Both the position numbers and the translations under genes were made by a program. 64,000 nucleotides of DNA from the NCBI GenBank assembly GCA_028564675.1, contig JAOVVO010000223.1, positions 47,193 through 111,192 on the forward strand. Direction: 5' to 3'. Source of the stretch: Onchocerca lupi. Taxonomy: Eukaryota > Nematoda > Chromadorea > Rhabditida > Onchocercidae. The stretch's first letter is position 1. The number at the start of each line of letters is the position of its first letter. Positions 52,026-63,639 of this stretch are shown in pieces. The notes beneath the pieces were generated by a model. It searched no databases. It worked only from the letters and a program-made list of their open reading frames with translations, and had not been told where the DNA came from.

Positions 52026-53399
52026 TTCTGGGATGATATTTTATAAAAAAGTTGTTTGATCTTATTTAAAAAAAACTTTGAAATACTTTTGTTTTTATCA
52101 CCCATCTCATATAAAACCCCATCTATTTTTTTGTTCTGCGTCTTAAAGATTGACCTCTATCTTCTACATACAGCCCATAACACTATTAGCAGGTTCATGT
52201 ATTGCAAATAAATAGTAAATTAGATTAAAATTAGATCAAATAGTAAATTAGATGACGATACCTAAATTCACTTACGCAAATATTGTCGTTATTACCAACT
52301 ATGGTTAGCTGAAAGTGATTCAGAATGATTAGTTCCTATTCATGAAATTGATTTACTAAATCGATATCGTAAATGAATTGATAAATTATATACAACTGAG
52401 CATGGAAAAATTAGAGCAATTAGCACATGGCAAGTACCATACACGAAAAACTGAAATTAAAATTTTCTTAGATGATAAAAAGGAAAAGTAATTAAAACTC
52501 AACAATTCAAAAATCTGTTGCAAATTGAAATTAATGATTTCATAATACGTAATCATTCTATAATATCGCTATCACTAATATCATCACTAATCATCATTTC
52601 TATCGGATTGAAATACATTAATAAAATGCAGGGTTTGAATTAGTTGCAGTTGATTGCTCGAAATTTCTCAAGTAGTTGTTCCTGATTTATCGCACTAAAA
52701 GTGAACGAATGTATTTTGAAACGATGTCGTAAATATCCATTGAATTGAATATAATTGAACATAGGGAAATTAAAGCAATCACCGCATGACAAGTACCATA
52801 AACGAAAAATTGAGTTTAAAAAAATTTGGATGACAAAGAAGGAAATTAATTATTGCATGTAAAGTATGTGAGTCAAAAAATAAATTAATTAATAGATTAA
52901 AAGTCAAACATTTATTTGAAAAAATTAAAAGATAAGAAGCAAAATCATATTTCTTATCTATTTGGCGAATAATTATATGAAATCATAAAATTGACTCATA
53001 TTTAACGTGACCATGTGTATCCACACAAAGAAATTATTAATAACAAAGGAAAGACTTATCACGAATTCCAGATTTGAAATAAAAAGAAAATGAAGAAACC
53101 TGTGGCCTAACAGCCATGCCAATACTACATTTATCAACAACGATCATTGTCAAAGGAGCTTGCAAGATTAGCGCCACAAATGAATCCAGGTCAAATATCA
53201 ATCCATAACTTTCACTGACCATCTTTTTAGCCAAATTCCATCTGAAATAATATTGAAAATTCATTCACCATTACAATATCACGATAAATCATGATTAATA
53301 ATCACTTTCGGTAAATCGAAATGCTGACAGAATTCAAATATTTTTTATAACAAAAATTTCTAATATCATTGCGCAACAAAAGCTCTTTGTTCTACTCAT

Positions 53400-53900
53400 C
53401 TAATCTGCTGATGATACTCATGAGCTTCGTTTAAGAGTTGTATATGGCTGTAAAATGTGTTGCAAATGGTTGTAAAAATGCTTAAATGGTTGTAAAACAT
53501 GCTAATTTTATAAGGATTAATGTAATGCTCTTTCTTTAAAGATTGTAAATGATTGTAAAAGATGTCTATTTGGCAAAGGGATTAAAATCATGCTCTTTGA
53601 TTAAAAAATCATAAAGGTTGCCGTCATGTCAGTTGTCGAAATGCAGGAACCAAATCTTTGTACTTTGTTTAAATGTTTTAAGCGTTACTCATTTTTTATC
53701 CTTTAGTCTTTATACCTATCTAACCAACCGTAAGAATTTTGTATATTGTTGTTTGTTGTCCATTTGTTTTGAGCAGCCCTTTTTAACGGTGATCCATTTA
53801 ATTCCCATTAGCTGTTTAAAATTGTACATAAATGAGAAGATATAGCCGAAATTTTCATCTGATATTACGGATAAAGATAGTCTTAAAAGGGCCTTGGTAT
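53400..53900 (+). other. Non-SLC19 sequence joining exon 8 copy to Pao relic; short tandem motif
   Basis: 53440-53550 holds several imperfect copies of a 14-16 bp motif (atggttgtaaaa(a)atg). The rest is unmatched here and could be Pao flank or LTR. No gene seen. Confidence 0.4.
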
Positions 53901-53920
53901 AAACTGTTCTAGTGATATTA

Positions 53921-55650
53921 CTACATTTGATTGCGGGTATCCGAACGTGAGTTCGAGTATAAACTGTGACTTGAGCAATGTGACCCTTTGTTGTGCAATT
54001 TCGTTAAAATTCCATTTTTGCGGATATTAAAAGGAGTACCTGATATCCATTTACAATTTTGATTGGCGTTTGTCTTAACTGCGGTTATGAGAAACAACGC
54101 TATTAAAAATAAACAATTTCTTATTGACTTAGAAATCGGTTGAGTTCCTTCTCGTATCTGTGTGGCCCTTCTGGTTCTTCTAGCAATTGGTTCCTCCGGT
54201 TCTGAACTTTGTATTAGGATTTCCGGAGTTGGTTGATGATTAGTTCCCTTTATTTCTTTGTCATAAACTCGTTGTTTTGCATAAACTGCTGCAGCATATG
54301 CCGTGGGAGATGCATCGATAACCACATGGATTTCCAATTGTTGTAAACGATCGGGATTTATCACACAGCGTGGAATATCTTTGACTTTTGTTGGCCATCG
54401 GCTTATAAGGATTTTCCATGTCACAATGTCGTCGTTCTCCAACGATTGGTTCCAGGATAATTTCTTTTTCCAAAGAGCTTGTAGGAACAGCTTGAATAAT
54501 AGCATCGATGGAATTAAAAATCCCACAAAGATCATATTGCGAAGCGATGAATTGTAAAATTGTCCTCTTTGACTATTCAATGGCTTTAAAATTATTCCAA
54601 TAGAATCAATGGCTGGATTTTAATTGAAACCGAGGATTTTCTTTGTTTTGCTTATTTCTGCTCGGTCATTTTCAGGCATAAGTTCATTGATTTCATTGTC
54701 ATTTGAAAAGAATTCTCGTATGTTCATTGAAGCGTTTTTGAAAATATCTTTCATTTCGTTGTAAATTTTGAATGCTTCTTGCGTTCCACTTACTGGTAAT
54801 ATAATATTATCAACATAGAGGTTTTTCTTAATTTCCAAAGCGGTTTTACTACCGTAAGTTTCTAAATGATAGTTGAGTATAGCTGAAAGTAAGGAGGGTG
54901 GCACTGTTACTCCAAATGGTACTCTTTGAAACCGGTAACATACCAAATTTTCCTTTGTAATTTCTCTTGAATGTTCTTCAGCCATAAGAACCGAATGTTT
55001 CTCTCTGATGGATGTAATTCCAATTGCAAAGAGGCCTTTTCTATATCTGCCATTATGACATTTTTCATCATTCTGAGACGGAGCAAAACACCTGCTAAGT
55101 CAAGTAATGTAGTGGGACCACGATATAACACATTATTCAGACTTTTTTCTCCATTAATATGGGCTGAAGGATTGTAGACAATTCGGAATTTTGTAGTTGC
55201 CTTTCCTAGGATTAATACTTCATGACGAGGCAAATAATGTATAACACCTTCTTAGTCTATATTTGTTGTTACTTTATCAATAATGTTAGATTGTAATTAC
55301 TCTTTGATTATCTCGTTATAACGTTCGAGCAAAGATTGTTGGTTTGAAGTCGTTTGATTAGCGTCTTTAATCGTTCATAGCAAAGACCATAACTATCTGG
55401 CCAGCAAACATGATACTATTATTTTCCTTGGTAATATAATTTTTAAATTGTTCCAATCCCTTTTCGTCATCTTGATCATTTGGTTGTTCTTGGATCCCTT
55501 TTTGTTTACTCATAAGCATTGTGAGATTAAATTTATTAGGAACGTCACTTTCTCTTTTCTTTCTTCTCCAGTTAACCAAACTCATCAACGGGTGAATGTA
55601 AAAAAGTATATGAAAATATGTACGTATTTGAATGCAACGTTGAGTCAAAA
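53921..55650 (-). mobile_element. Decayed BEL/Pao (Tas-like) retrotransposon: RT, part of RNase H, and an envelope-like start
   Basis: Upstream pieces (55400-55240) are out of frame but read YGLCYERLKTLIKRL, as before Pao RT. 55233-54960: PRHEVLILGKATTKFRIVY, GPTTLLDLAGVLLRLR and MADIEKASLQLEL are the Pao RT palm. 54985-54620: FGVTVPPSLLSAILNYHLE and NLYVDNIIL, where family members usually have YVDD. 54580-53921: VTWKILISRWP and VVIDASPTAYAAAVY resemble the RNase H start. After a polar linker the same frame changes to a hydrophobic segment (NCLFLIALFLITAVKTNA), NCKWISGTPFNIRKNG and then a stop. That end resembles a signal peptide and ectodomain start of an envelope-like protein such as those of nematode Pao elements. 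Integrase and the rest of RNase H are absent, so an internal deletion is likely. Several stops make it inactive. Confidence 0.75.
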
Positions 55651-57339
55651 TTTCAAAGCAATCAGCAAAAACTTTCGGAGATTTAAGATTTTGAATGAAC
55701 GAACATTTACATTTATATTCATACAGACTAAGCTATACGATATGAAAATAACATCATCAATTTATTTGCATATCAAATCCATTTATTTGTTCAGCAGTTA
55801 AATTTATTTTTGTTATAAAACATAGCAACTATAGTTTGCTATCCATAGAAGGAAGAATCTTTCTCAGTGTAAAATATCAACAATAAATTAACACATTTTC
55901 AATGAATCTTATCTTACCTTCAAAAACATACATGTTGTCTTTGCCCACCAAAGGGACTATTTTCGTACAAATTTAATCGCATAAATTTGTTTTAAATCCG
56001 AAAAAATTTTTTTGATGAGGTATTTAACACATTGCAGATATGTTATAGGCTCATTAAACTGTTTGATATCTAAAAATCATTTTATTTTCTAATCTTAAAT
56101 ATCTGGAAATAATTTTGAATAAAAATTTGATCTAAAAATTTCATCTACGTTATTCAGGTATTTAAAGAAAATGCTAACTAACTGAGCGACATATTGAATA
56201 TTATTATCGAGAAATAGACGGTAACTAATTAAAAATCGAAAAAATTTCATATAAGTAAAACTAGTTAAAATTGAGTTATTCAATTAATTAATTAATGAAA
56301 TATTGAGAGAAACCGAACCTTTATTACTTTTCATCCCTTCAAACAATGATTTCTATTGCATCGGTGGTAAATAAATTCCAATTATGAATGCAATAATAGG
56401 TGAAATAAGTGCAAACTGGTTTATAGTTAAATAAGTACCAATATTAATAGATATAATTGCTTGACTGAATAAATAGCTAAATGTTCGCCCAATCATTGAT
56501 GATGCTCGTGTCCATGATGTTAATCTTTCAAGTGAAATTTGTAACAATAATAATAATGATAATAATAATAATAAAATTTTAATAAATTAAAAAAATCTCT
56601 TTTAAACAAAATTAATTATTTATTTTATTTTTGTTCTTATCTCCCTTTCTTTTTTTTTTATTTCCAAAAAGATAAAAATAAGAAATTTTAATTTAATGTT
56701 GAGCTTTAAAGAATTTGATAAAATTTAAATTAAAGAATTAAGAAATAACCTTGCCGTTTATATTCATCTTTTGTAACTTTTGTATAAATATATGAATAAA
56801 ATGCAATTTCAGTTGCGGATGCAATACCATAAGCAATCATTCCAATTTGTTGCGAAAAAACATCCGTACCAAGTATCAATAAAATTTTATAAGAAAATTT
56901 GAAATGATAATTTAATTTTGCAATAAAAAATTACGTCTTTTTGGAAAAAAAAATGAGTACATAAAAATTATGTTAATATATTTTATTTCACATATTAATT
57001 ATTTCATTACGAATAATATAGAGGAAATTTATCAAAATAAATTCTCATTACATTCATTTGTATGAATTTATATGAATGTTATTTATAATGAGCATTTATT
57101 CAGACCGGATTAAATCAAATAATAAACGTAGCATTACTAATAGCATTGTATTTAGCAATTAGATTAAAAAAATAAAAATTAATTGAAATGAATATTTATT
57201 TGATTAGTGTTAATGCATTCTCATAAATTTGCAAATTCGAATCGCAATTTTTAGAAGCTCGTATTTCAGATACTGATATTTCAAGCTAGCTGAAATTTTT
57301 CCTTTCTTATCGTATTAATGGAGCTTATCAATTAAGTGA

Positions 57340-57743
57340 ATGATGGCTTGTTCTTACTGTATTATCATATTATTTCTAATATTTCCCTTAACTTGTCAGA
57401 AAAAAAATACGACAAATATGTTTGACATAAGAGATGAGCATCATAAGACTATAAAATACACAGCAGTTCTACTTTTTATTATTTTCTTGCTGTACGCTAT
57501 TACTACTAATTTATTGATGGCTATTGTATTATTCTGTCGACGGAAAGATAAGTATTACAGTCAAGCATTTGTTCTTATCGCATTACAGCTAATTATTTCT
57601 CATATTCTGGGTTTTATTCCACAAATAGTTATTGTGATTCCTGAAATGGTACAAACTAAAGATAGTTTATTTGGTAGGTTATTTCATTTACATCCAGCGG
57701 ATAAATTACTTTGGAATCATTCACTTTCTGGCTTAATTGTTTT

Positions 57744-57789
<46 letters not shown>

Positions 57790-59785
57790 GAAAATGTGAA
57801 GAACGACGATATTATTGCTAATGAAACTAATAATAACTAATATATAATGAAACTAGTAATGGAACTAATTTAGCAAATAAGTTAGACTTTTAGTTCCGCG
57901 TATATTAAATATTTTAACCATTGCTAACCAAAATTTTCCATTCGTATTCTTTTTCGGAAACAGAAACTAAAATTTCTTTGCATTATTAATAAGTGATAAA
58001 TTAATTTCTACCTTGCGTAAATTATCTTTCGAGAAAAATTTGAAATACAAAATTTAACTTTTATCAAAATTAATAATTCAAAATAATAAATTAAAATTTT
58101 TGGAATATGCTTTTTATAGCTTATTCATTGTAAGGAACATTTTTGATGATTGTTGAATCCGAATATTTTCATTGCATTAATGAAAAATTTCTTTTAAATA
58201 AATCATTTATTTATATTTTAGCGAACCAGACGACATGGATTAACAATACATTCTCAACCTTCGGTGTTTTTGCAGTTTATGGTATACTCCATTTTTCATT
58301 TTTGATGACACTGAATCGCTTTGTGGTGTTTATTTTACCAAAATACAATGCTTTTTTCCAGTCAACAAAACTGTATTTTCTAATCATCCTCGTATGGTTA
58401 TCAGTTTTCGGTATGATACATTGAAATTTTTCAAAACAATAAACAAAATGATTTCTTTTAAACAACAATTATCATTCTTCAAATAATTTATGTACGCGCG
58501 TCCTATTATAAAAAATCTGTTTAAATAGGTATTCTGGAATAATATTTTGTCATTTTTGACAAATTCAGTTGCGCCAGCACTGTGCTGCAGTAAATAATAT
58601 TCAATCCTGATAATTCGACTTCATCAAAGTAGATCGATTTTTAATTGAATTTCATAATTCATAACTGTTTTGATATATTTTAAAATTCCAGTAACTCTTA
58701 TCGGATTTATCAGCAGATTACTCGTAATAAGAATAAATTTTTAGCGATTACAATTAGTGATTATTATTTTTGTACCAGAAAATTCCTTGTCTGGAATTTG
58801 AGTTGGAAAAGAGATTGCACAAAATCAAACGGGAAAGGCGATATTTTGTGGAGGTTATTTTTCAATAACATTTTGTTCAATTTCAGCAAAATTTTGAATC
58901 TAATCCTAAAATCACGAAATTCTGGAACTCCAGATGCGAACTGAATTCCTATTACTCCCTGGTATCAATCGATTCTTGGATGTATTTTAAAAAATTTAAT
59001 TTTAGTTAAAAATTTATATGCTGCAGTAACCGATGTCTTTCCACTTCTTCGTCATTGTAATAAATGTCAACTAAAAAATATTTTAAATGTTTATTATTTA
59101 CTTGTCGTTCTTTAGAATTCGTAATGTTTGGGCCTTAATCATGCCCAATATAATGTTCATCATGTATATTGTTATATTCTACAATATACGTCGTAAACAA
59201 CGATCTACAGTGGATATCAATCGAAATCAAAGTTTGTACTATTAAATTGCCTTTTTTTTCCTAAATAATAAAGAATAAGAGATAAAAGGATCTTTGTATA
59301 ATAAAAATGAAAGATAAAAAAAATATTGCTTTTTCTAATAGCTTTGAAATCTTACTATAAAATTTTTTGAATTATGAAATTTTCTTTCATATGTTTATTT
59401 TATGCTAAATTAAAAAATGTATTTAGAAAAAAAGAACATACTTGCTGGGCACAGAGCAAATTCAGTGAAAACTTATGATTATGAACGGTCGATGCTAATT
59501 CAAGCTGCACTGAATTGTGGTAATATTGAAATTGGAATTTTTAATATCAGCTTTCTGTCACCACTTCTGATTCGAATTTTCGGCGAAAGAATCGCTATTC
59601 CAGCGAGAATTTTCGTAAATTGCTTAGCCATTTTCATTTGCGCCATGTTGCCAACTATTTATTTAATTTACAGTAAAGAAGCACGTAACACCATGAAAGA
59701 ATATTTAGCTCATTTTTCGCATTTGAAAACTGCACTCTTAAAAACTAAAGTTTTCATTATTAATGCTAGGATAAATGCAGGATAG
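57340..59785 (+). CDS. Serpentine (7TM) receptor, rhodopsin-like, resembling nematode chemoreceptors (Srx-type)
   Basis: Firm exons: 57340-57673 (donor TTTG|GTAGGT), 58222-58410, 59116-59231 and 59427-59785. Exon 1 has a hydrophobic start, NTT glycosylation site (residue 23), TM1 (about 39-66) and TM2 (about 75-100). Exon 2 carries TM3 ending TLNRFVVFILPKYN, where NRF sits at the DRY position, and the start of TM4. 59116-59231 is TM5 (ALIMPNIMFIMYIVIFYNI) with a basic loop. The last exon has YERSMLIQAALNCG (TM6) and MLPTIYLIYSKEAR (TM7, P-x2-Y). TM4/second extracellular loop exons between 58411 and 59115 are uncertain; candidates are 58694-58725, 58777-58850 (IPCLEFELEKR) and 58887-58960 (WNSRCELNSYYSL), which do not close the phase, so the gene may be intact or recently broken. 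A 37-T run at 57749-57785 falls in intron 1. Confidence 0.62.
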
Positions 59786-61740
59786 TAGTAGATCATAATA
59801 ATCTGAAACTATAAAATTATTTACAAAATTAATTTCTTGAAATATAGCGACCTCTCTTGAAGCTTATGAATTTAATTGTGGAATTGTTTCATTTATGCAT
59901 TTGTAATTTTGATCTTTTAGCCATGAAATAATTCTCTCTATTTCTACAAAAATTTGACTTTCTTGCTTTACTTCAAACTTTTTTTATAAATTCAGGATGT
60001 TCAATCCTATTAATCCAGAAATAAAATTTAAGTGAAATCAGGCAAAAGAACTAATTTAAGTTCTGCCCGCACTAATCGAAATAGTCCGTAATTTTGATGA
60101 ATTTTTTCTACCAAAATTTATTTGTTGTCAATCGCAACATTTCAAAACATTTATTTAAAATTATATTTAGTATTACTATCGGTTCTTAATTAAGTTAAAT
60201 CTTTTTTTACCGCGTCGCATTATTTCATAATGCGATTTTCATATAGTCGCATATGTTTCAATGGCATCGAATTCGGATATATTATTTGACTGAAAGCTAA
60301 ATTAATCGAGTCGAAATGACCATCGAAATTTGAATTTCACTAATTTTCTTTCCAAATTCATTTTTTGCACTGTTCTAATGCCAAATATTGACATTTTCCT
60401 ACTTCAGACAACAGTTTCAGTTTTGATTCAGAAATCAAATATGTTTGATGATCCACAAAAGCTTAATTTCTCAAAATTTCAATAATATTTAAGAATCAAC
60501 ACTGTTTGTAATATCTACAACCAATTTACAAAAATTTCTGGAAAGTCTGCCAAATTATGATGAATTCATTGAAATGGCTAAAAATTGCAAATTGCCGTTT
60601 AATCACATAGATCAAATTTTGATACATTTTCTGCTTTAATTAGCTGAAGTCTTTGGATTCTTAATTAAATGTCTCTACAATATTTTCATGCACACATATT
60701 TGATATTATCGCTTTATTAGTGAAATGAACAATTCAGAGGAAACTAAAGAGTAGTCATTATGACAATTTGCGATTTAATAAATTAGAAATTTGTTAAATG
60801 GGAACATAAAGTGGTTGGATTTTTGATGCCTTTCGTAACTGAAGCAAAGTTTTTTGCGTGCTAAATATTAAAGACTTTTTGGACAACTCTGAGAACGATT
60901 GTTTGTATCGCTGATGATAATGGCATACAAAATGATAGTGAACCACAGTAATAGATTAAAAAAATGATTTTTTTATGTAGTACTGAGATGAAGCGATTAG
61001 TTCAAGATGCTTTTAGATAGCGAGGCAGAGTTGAAAATTTTCTGGATAATACCAATAAAAATAAATACAATAGTATCAACACTGATAAGCCATCTTAATT
61101 TATAGATAATTGGTGATAGTAATTGATAATTAAAATTGATTTAATAACTGAAATTGATTTTCTGCAAACTTTGCTGGTTTTTTTTTTTTTTGACTATGAG
61201 TCTTTACTTTATTTAATTTACATTTTTCATGACTTGCAAATAATCTTGTCTGGCTTACAATTTTATTTCAAACAAGTTTGCAACAGATAAGTGTGGAATT
61301 TTAATTAGATTTTTTCTTCATTTTTTCATTGGCTTATATTCTAAATCCAGAAGTTTTACGACTTTGTTAAAATATGGAGATTTTTTAATGTTCCCTAATG
61401 ATTTTGAATTTTAAAAAAACTGAAATTGGCGTATTTTAATTTTTATTATAGTTGAAGAAAAAGAAGTAATTCTTTCAAAGTAATGAAATATTTAGAAATT
61501 GCGTTATATTTTTTCTGAAAGACAAATAAATATTTCCTGAAGTAAGCAGTAATACTAATCACGAAATCATCGTAACAATAATACTGAAAAATTTTGCTGA
61601 TTTTGTCACGATGATTGTAAGATTCTACATTATTTTAAAAACTAACTATTCCATTGTCTTTTCGTATCAATACAATTTGTTGTTAACGAAGCAACAATTG
61701 AAATTCTGAGCATCATTTATATAAATAATAAAAATGTAAT
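59786..61740. other. No firm gene; coding-like plus-strand fragments at 60500-61080
   Basis: Plus-strand pieces separated by stops read like protein: NLQKFLESLPNYDEFIEMAK (60520-60580), KFVKWEHKVVGFLMPFVTEA (60785-60850), FWTTLRTIVCIADDNG (60875-60925) and RGRVENFLDNTNKNKYN (61020-61070). No splice pattern joins them and I recognise no family, so this may be a decayed single-copy gene. The rest is AT-rich without signal. Confidence 0.25.
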
Positions 61741-61744
61741 TGTT

Positions 61745-61900
61745 TGTTGTTCATTTCTATACAACATTTCAAGTTCTCCGATTGAATTGAAATACAACAT
61801 CGCATTCGAATTGTTTCGCTTTTTATAGATATGGTGTGTGTTTAAGAACTTTCGGTAATCAAGATTTTGAACAGATGAACATTTACAGTATAATATATTA
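61745..61900 (+). repeat. Dispersed repeat R2/R3, partial copy
   Basis: Carries catcgcattcgaattg (R2 core) and then taagaactttcgg and tcaagattttgaacag(a)tgaacattta. The latter tail recurs at 50040, 51205, 55665 and 62850. Confidence 0.6.
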
Positions 61901-61924
61901 AATATTGAATTTCATTATAAAACC

Positions 61925-62077
61925 ATGAATTGTTTGAATCGTTTATTTATCTTACTTGAATTCCTTCAATATGGTAATGCTGTTGGTATATAACGTCAAG
62001 ACTGTCATCGGTGTGCTGTAACTGACAGTTTCAAATGGTATTCTGTGGAATCAGGTTTAGCAAACCAATGTTATTAG
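61925..62077 (+). pseudogene. Fragment of a secreted cysteine-rich protein (possible LU-domain remnant)
   Basis: An ATG opens MNCLNRLFILLEFLQYGNAV, like a signal peptide, then hits TAA. The same frame continues as DCHRCAVTDSFKWYSVESG and ANQCY before TAG. C-x2-C soon after a signal peptide, followed by WY and CY, recalls the first loop of LU-type domains and the KCYS of the 34.8-kb gene. No downstream exon with C-x-C-x4-CN was found. The stop could be avoided only by splicing, for which there is no good signal. Confidence 0.3.
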
Positions 62078-62849
62078 CTTTGAAGATGGAATCAAATCAT
62101 TTTTCTGATTGAATTATTTTGTTTTTACAATCATTTCTTCAATTGTTTACAAATTTCTCAGTGAAGAAAGGATAAATTTTATCATTTTTAATTTTCTTGC
62201 GTCAATCATCTATATTGTCGCTGAAATCGCGAAGAGTACCAGAGAATAATTGGTTTCTTTGTTTTTTAAATATATCTCTTACTGATTTTGTGGATTTATT
62301 TCTTTGTTTTTAAGTTAAATGGCTTTATAATCTTTGTTCTATATTATAGTATAGATCACGTGCCAAAAAGACATGCTCTCATGCACTAACAAAGGTACTT
62401 TCTTGCAGAAAAAACTTTATCAGGATCCTTTCTCTCCAAATACGAAAAGGGTCGTGAGGATAAGATGATCATTTAAAAAGATGTGCTACCATGAGGTCGG
62501 TTGGTTGAATCCATCGGACTATCTTTGGTCTATATTTTTCTTTGAATTATGATATGATCATAAAAATTGTTCTGTTGATATGATTGATATTCTCATTGTC
62601 GTGTCTGTTATTATTTAATCAAGTTTTTGTTATAAAGGTTTTTGATTACTCAAGTTTGAGGTTCGAATAACAAAGCGATAAGAAATAAGAACTCTTAATC
62701 ATTGTAGCAATCAATGAAGATCGGCGACATGTGTTGAAATATCTTCTAATTGTGACTTAACTGCAAATTTTAATTAATCAATAATTATATAATACGAGAA
62801 GAGGATAAAAAATGATATGAGCAATTACATAAATCAATTACTGGAAAAG
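62078..62849. other. No gene seen
   Basis: AT-rich sequence with no supported coding or RNA feature. Two GGTT(C/G)-type B-box lookalikes (about 62495 and 62662) have no matching tRNA fold. Confidence 0.5.
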
Positions 62850-63517
62850 AATGAAAATTTAAGAACTTTAGAAGATCAAAGATTTTGAACAAATTTTTAT
62901 CATGTAGACTGGCTGGAGTCAGACACTGGAAGCGTGACTGGATCTAGCTAGTATAGGAGTGAACAAACTTGGATTTTAAACGTATAAATTTATTTTATCA
63001 AAATATATATGAAATAATTAATAATGATAATTCTAGCTAAATATTAACAAGAAAAAGAATTAAATAATTATTTCATTATGCTGAAAACTGAAATATCGAA
63101 TTAATACCATTAAAAAATTAATTACCAAGCATTTAGCATTTTAATGCTTGGTAATTAATTTTTACTTTTTTTTTTTTTAAAAAATAAAACCAAGGATTTA
63201 TAAAGAAAACTGGAATTTCATGCCAAAATTTAACAAAATTTGTGCTAATGCTAGAAATTTCAACAAATATTGGTTTTAGTTATTTCAAAAATTTGAATTT
63301 CATTGAAAAAAATTATTTTATGTCACAATTTTTTGTGCAGCTCAAATGAGAAATAATCAGAAATAATGAAAGAAAACTAGATTTAAATTATAAAATAGCA
63401 GAAATTTTTGAAATTTATAAAATAAAAGAAAAAGCTTGCAAACTTTCTTTTATTTTAGAAAATTTCTTCTGAACTAAAAAAAACAATGAGAAAATTTTGA
63501 TGACAAATAGGAATTGA
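62850..63517 (+). repeat. ~600-bp repeat unit, copy 2
   Basis: Second copy of the 51203-51765 repeat, with an extra ~80 bp (63345-63430) and a small inverted element attaccaagcattt/aatgcttggtaat near 63121-63154. It ends in a poly-A run (63520-63548). Confidence 0.8.
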
Positions 63518-63550
<33 letters not shown>

Positions 63551-63639
63551 AACAATTAAAACATCAACTACCACTAGTAAACAACAAACCCAAGCGTACG
63601 TTCCAATCACTGAACATAAATCTATATGAATAAAAATGT

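Larger units (their letters stand above)
52330..56900 (-). pseudogene. Broken duplicate of the SLC19 transporter, interrupted by a Pao element
   Basis: Copies of SLC19 exons appear in the same order and strand. 56890-56755 matches exon 3 (KVTKDEYK kept). 56530-56300 matches exon 4 (RLTSWTRASSMIGRTF), with a stop after YLPPMQ. 56060-55900 matches exon 5, with SLWWA preceded by TAG in place of the Trp codon. 53240-53101 matches exon 8 (LAKKMVSESYGLIF). 52820-52588 matches exon 9. A further degraded copy of exon 9 lies at 52460-52330. No copies of exons 1, 2, 6 or 7 were found. About 2.4 kb of unrelated DNA, including a decayed Pao element, replaces the middle. With two stops and missing exons it cannot make a transporter. 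Confidence 0.85.

Noticed and set aside
51765..52046. 93-codon plus-strand frame rich in His and Tyr
   Set aside because: Explained by the ATTATC-type microsatellite.
57749..57840. Poly-Phe continuation of the receptor's first exon
   Set aside because: The run is encoded by a 37-T tract; using the GTAGGT donor at 57674 places it in an intron and restores the frame to the next exon.
62480..62680. tRNA-like B-box matches (ggttggttgaatcc, ggttcgaat)
   Set aside because: No A box at the right spacing and no cloverleaf could be drawn.
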